The notes beneath the pieces were generated by a model. It did not search any database and was not told where the DNA came from. It was given only the letters and a program-made list of their open reading frames with translations. From the NCBI GenBank assembly GCA_031772625.1, contig CM062815.1, forward strand, positions 117,250,989 through 117,314,988: a stretch of 64,000 nt of DNA, in the 5' to 3' direction. Source of the DNA: Pinus tabuliformis. Taxonomy: Eukaryota > Streptophyta > Pinopsida > Pinales > Pinaceae. A program made the position numbers and the translations under genes. Position 1 is the stretch's first letter. Each line of letters starts with the position of its first letter. Of the stretch, positions 59,999 to 64,000 are shown piece by piece.

Positions 59999-60840
59999 TC
60001 CTACAACCTTCCAAAGTTAGGAAGGTTCTCACAAATATCTTTGGAAAATGGTTCCTGTGAAGTTGGGAATCCACTTAGTGTCATGTTCACTAGCTGTACA
60101 TCAATAATCTTCTCTAACTGTTGCAAGTTGATCTTGAATTTGCTTGACCTTCGTAAGGTAGCTAGTAATTAAATTTGATTTGGTCATCTTAATGGATTTG
60201 AGTTTTTTTTTTCAGTGTCATCTTTCTATTTATGTTCTCACTTTAGTAGAGGCCAATCGGGGCAGTGAACATCTCCTTTTCAATTTTTTTCTCAAATACA
60301 TGAGGGATCAAATTATCCTTTATGTTGTTCATGATCATCCACTTGGCCTTCACTTCCTTCTTGTGAGCTACCAACTGTTGCTGATTTATAGGTAAAGGCA
60401 CAACATCCTTGACAATATCCCAGAGTTCACTCTTCTAATAAGAGTGTAACCTTCACTTTTCTTGACAATAATTTTGAAATGTTGTGTAGTCTGTCCCTGA
60501 ATTTGAGGCTAGTTGAGGACATCTTTGAGATTAAATGCTCAAACTCCCAGATTTGAAAATTAGTCTTTAAAAAAAAGGAATATTGAAATTCTGTAATTGG
60601 TCATCCTTCTTTTTGGCAATTGATTTATTGCTGTAAACCCTTGGGAATCTCAATAAGAGAAACCACTCTCATACTCATACCATGTAAATGTTTTAGCTTA
60701 GGTGACTGCTATCCTAATATTCTCTCATTAAATAATTCAAAACATAAATGATTTAAAGGCAAAAAATTAAATTTGTAAACATTGCATCAAGCACACAATT
60801 GTTGAATAATGAATGATAGAAGCAAAACGTTCATACACAT
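59999..60840 (-). mobile_element. Duplicated Cop4 gag fragment and LTR
   Basis: The minus strand matches 33812-34221 joined to 47157-47588. Gag words AKWMIMNNIKDNL and similar lie near 60310-60350; the primer site and LTR border are at 60683. Broken fossil. Confidence 0.8.
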
Positions 60841-62790
60841 GGATTTCTCTTTCAACTCAACTTTTCATTCTTTTGATTAAAGTTTACATGGTTATGATCT
60901 CCAATGCTTCGAAGAAAACTCTTAAAAACATGCATTTCTACTTCTAGGGGGAATAGATCGAGATCATCACATCATGTCTACCTGGGAGTACAGTTCATGG
61001 GACTTCATTTTGGTATGTGGCAAGCTCTCCAGCCTCGGCTTTGCAGAGGGTATGGTTCCCTAGCCCTTATCGAGAGACAATGCTTCTAGAGTTAATTTTA
61101 GGACATCTCGTCCAAGCTCTACCTCATGGATGTGACTATTAGACCCACGGTCCTCTATGGCTCCGAGATCTGGGGCTAAGGTTGGTACACATAGACTAGG
61201 CCTAGATGGAGAGACTTAGGACCTTGCTTCTCAAGTGTCTCATTTGATGCAAAAGTACAGTTCCACAACCCATTATTTAGGCCGAGTTTGGTGCTCACCC
61301 CTTTTGCCTCAATGTCATCTTTTGCTTGGTTTCTTTCCTCTACGAAGTCAGATCTTTCAGAGATTCAACTGTTGGGAGAGATTGGTATCCCTACCTCGCA
61401 CTTTGATCCTTGGAGGCCCTTGCTTCGGCTCATCCCTTAGGCTGGACATGAGGTTGGTTCTCAGACGTTTCTCAACTTTTCCAGACATTGACCATCTCCC
61501 TAAAGTGTCTTCCCTCCTTCAGATTCTTTATTGCTGCACCGAGTCAACTCATTCTGCCCATAAAGGTACTAAATCAGTCCATCAGAGAGGATATCTACAA
61601 ATTGTACATTAAGGTCACTTGGATTTCCTCCCCTGACAGACTTGCGCCCGAAGATGTCCTTCTACCTTGAGCATTTTGTAGAGTTATAAGATGGCATCAC
61701 CGTCTGCCCACCATACGCACGTAGACATTGGATGCACTCCGTCAAGATCCCTTTGGGCCAGCTTCATGTTGGTTCTCATCGACTCTGAGTAGAGATTGAC
61801 CACCATATACCAAGATCTGATAGGATCAACTAGGTGTGTCACCTTTAGGAGCCAAAGACAAAGCAACACCTCATTTTTAGGTGCCCCTTATACTACAAGA
61901 TCAGAGGGCGCTACCACTGCCTCTATAGAGATTCAGGAGGATCCCTCTCTACCTTCTTTCGGTATCCTGACTAGATATGCCTAGCCCTCTTCATCAGGGA
62001 TATATTCAGACATAGATCTCAGGTCTTAGATAACTTACCTCAGTCACAGACGTTTCAGACGATCACATCATACCTCTAGGTTGCTTAGGTTGATCAGAGC
62101 AATAAGTGATGAGTTGAGTTCCAGAGTATTTTAGATAGTAGAATTATGAGACCTCGGGTTTCCCTTAGCCCCCCCTTTGGGAGGCCAACCGATATCCTTG
62201 AGATTGTTGCAGAGATGCCAAACAACACATCAATTCATTCACATTCAGAGCGTCAATGGTTTTACTTCCATATGGTTCTCGAGTAGGATGACACCCCTCA
62301 GATGGACTTCTCCCCAGCCCCAGTGAAACAACCAAAGACTTATCCAAAGCTTCTTTCCTTTAGTTTCAAATGCTAGGAGTATCCCTCACCCCTACATTCC
62401 CCCAGGATTGTGTGGTTAGACGCCTCTATGGATCCATAAGACTTCGATAGCAAGCCAATGCCATTGTCGCTCCCCTCTCCTTTGGATATCAGGCTTGGGC
62501 ATTCTTGGTATCATCGACCTCCAGTCCTGGACTTATTTTCTTAGTCTTCTACATCATCGAGGGCCTTTGAACATGTTATATACATGTTTTTGAGGCTGTA
62601 CTATTGTTGTATCCTTCTTTACTTCACTTTATCCTAATTTTAGATTTGGCATTTTCTAGAAGTTGCGTTTGCACTCCCACATTGTACTTGTACTGGATGT
62701 ATCCTTTAGTTCTATTGTCCTACTTTTGTGGTCAATCGTTGGACATTAATACAATTATCTTATCTTTGTAGCGTGCTTGAACTAACAATT
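60841..62790 (+). mobile_element. LINE 3' part, copy 2
   Basis: Uninterrupted. ORF2 pieces are VYLGVQFMGLHFGMWQALQP (about 60975-61035), GYGSLALIERQCF (to 61089), then SHLMQKYSST, WYPYLAL and a Cys-rich C-terminal zone to about 62000. The 3' untranslated part runs to about 62790. Frames shift and stops occur. The RT core itself is missing, so this is a 5'-truncated or internally started copy. Confidence 0.75.
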
Positions 62791-63178
62791 GTATAGTCAT
62801 AAAAATCTCCTATATTTGAAGTGTACAATGTTTGTAGGTAAGGGTTAAGCTACAACAATATGGCGTGTTTCATTTTTGCCTTTACTGAACATTAAATTGC
62901 TCTGTATCTCTCCTCTCAACATTGAGCCACACTTGAGAAACTCTTAGAAGTCAATGTATGGCTTGTTTTGAAGGTGTATGGCTTGTGCATGAAGAAAATC
63001 AGCTACAACAATGGTACAACCTACTAGTCTTGCTGATCTCTTTAATTATCTAATCTTCTTCTCCTTGAATGCACTTTGCTCTCTCCCAGTTCTCTTCCTC
63101 TCTTCTCATGTGAGGTTGACCTCTTTCTTCTCTTGTCCTATTTATGCTTTCATATAAAAACTAATCTCATCAATCTCA

Positions 63179-64000
63179 GCTACTACCTATCTCAATCTTG
63201 AGATGTACGACTAAAACTAAAGTCTAATCTAAGTCACTAATGTTCCAAAACTTTTACAACTTTATATCTAGATCTTTAGGACTAAGTCAGCTTCAAAACA
63301 TTATATCTCCATTTTTTTATTTGAAACTTTTATTTTTAAGTGAAATTATAGGAGAAAATTAGTGATCAACTTTACATGGTGGTCATCAATGAAATGTCTG
63401 GAACCACTTCTTGCATGTTCACATTGAAACCTATGTAAGAACTTCCTATGTGAGCTACAATTTTTCAACAAGGGTGCGAGTAATAGCTTCCCATAATCCC
63501 CCCTAAGGAGGTTCCCAGGAGTGGGCATTCCCCTTCGCCTTGATATGATGCTAGCTCACACGAAAGGGGGCTGTAGCTCCCACTATACTTGGCGCATTGC
63601 ATGCACTGCTATCACTTCATCAATCATGGCATGAAGCCAACACAAGGTTAAATATCATTTGAATATTGCGAGTGGCATAGGGAGGTATAGGAGGACTCAA
63701 CAAGAGAATTCTATCAAATTCATAGAAATGGAGGAAAAAATTGATAGTATAGACCACAATGTCTGACACAACTAGCCTATTTTAATAAGTTTCTCTTTAC
63801 AAGAAGCTCTAGTTAGACGAGGTCTTAGCAATGCCAAGAATTTGAACTTATGTTACTGGTCTGGTTTTCCTTTGAGCAGACTAGTAGTAGAAAATATTTG
63901 GTCTATGTAACCCTCATTTGATGTAATGTAAAGTGCTCAACTTCAAAAGAAAATTCAAAAAACCTCCCCTTAATCCCTTCCATAAGGTGTTATAGGGGAA
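63179..64000. other. No feature recognised
   Basis: No domain, terminal repeat or plausible gene seen on either strand to the window end. Confidence 0.5.

Larger units (their letters stand above)
59999..63178. repeat. Tandem duplication, copy 2 (uninterrupted)
   Basis: 3180 bases in the order Cop4 gag fragment, Cop4 LTR, LINE 3' part, end part. It ends CTAATCTCATCAATCTCA, the same words that close copy 1 at 59998. It carries the empty sites of Cop6 and Lard1. Confidence 0.88.

Overview
The window is nuclear DNA of a seed plant with a large, repeat-dense genome. A gymnosperm is my guess, not a demonstrated fact. The basis is copia elements primed by initiator tRNA-Met, a chromodomain Ty3/gypsy element, a plant-type BED/hAT transposase and plant LINE remains. 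I found no host gene, tRNA, rRNA or CRISPR array. Almost every base belongs to a mobile element or its debris, and most elements sit inside one another. All LTR elements are treated as fossils. Identities are estimates by eye.

Left block (1-23.1 kb). Cop1 (1-5893, +) is a copia element with pol but no gag. Cop2 (5952-11957, -) has the reverse make-up: a whole-looking 275-residue Gag and no pol. Cop2 lies inside Cop3 (-), whose 5' LTR is 14803-15934 and which keeps a worn gag. Cop3 lies in the internal region of a further minus-strand LTR element whose LTR starts at 16431. A 6.5-kb hAT DNA transposon (16588-23081, 8-bp target duplication CCCTTAAC) is inserted in that LTR.

Middle (23.1-47.2 kb). 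Degenerate copia pieces and an inverted repeat lead into Cop4, an old minus-strand copia. Cop4 was split first by an LTR that is now solo (Solo1), which received Cop5 (27427-33146). It was split again by Cop6 (34222-47156, +, pol-only). Cop6 contains chromovirus Gyp1 (35931-43338), whose 5' LTR holds a solo LTR (Solo2).

Right block (47.2-64 kb). The gag end of Cop4, its short LTR and a LINE 3' part form a 3.18-kb unit present twice in tandem. The first copy is broken up by Cop6 and by Lard1 (48268-58321). The second copy (59999-63178) preserves both empty sites. Lard1 has LTRs of about 3.7 kb, no pol, a Cys/His ORF and a coiled-coil ORF. A 305-bp hAT-type MITE sits in one of its LTRs.

The most notable point is a repeated split of gag and pol. 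Cop2 (gag) and Cop6 (pol) share LTR, primer-site variant and 3' region. Cop5 and Cop3 (gag side) and Cop1 (pol) are a second such set. This suggests two-part copia systems in which separate elements supply particle protein and enzymes in trans.
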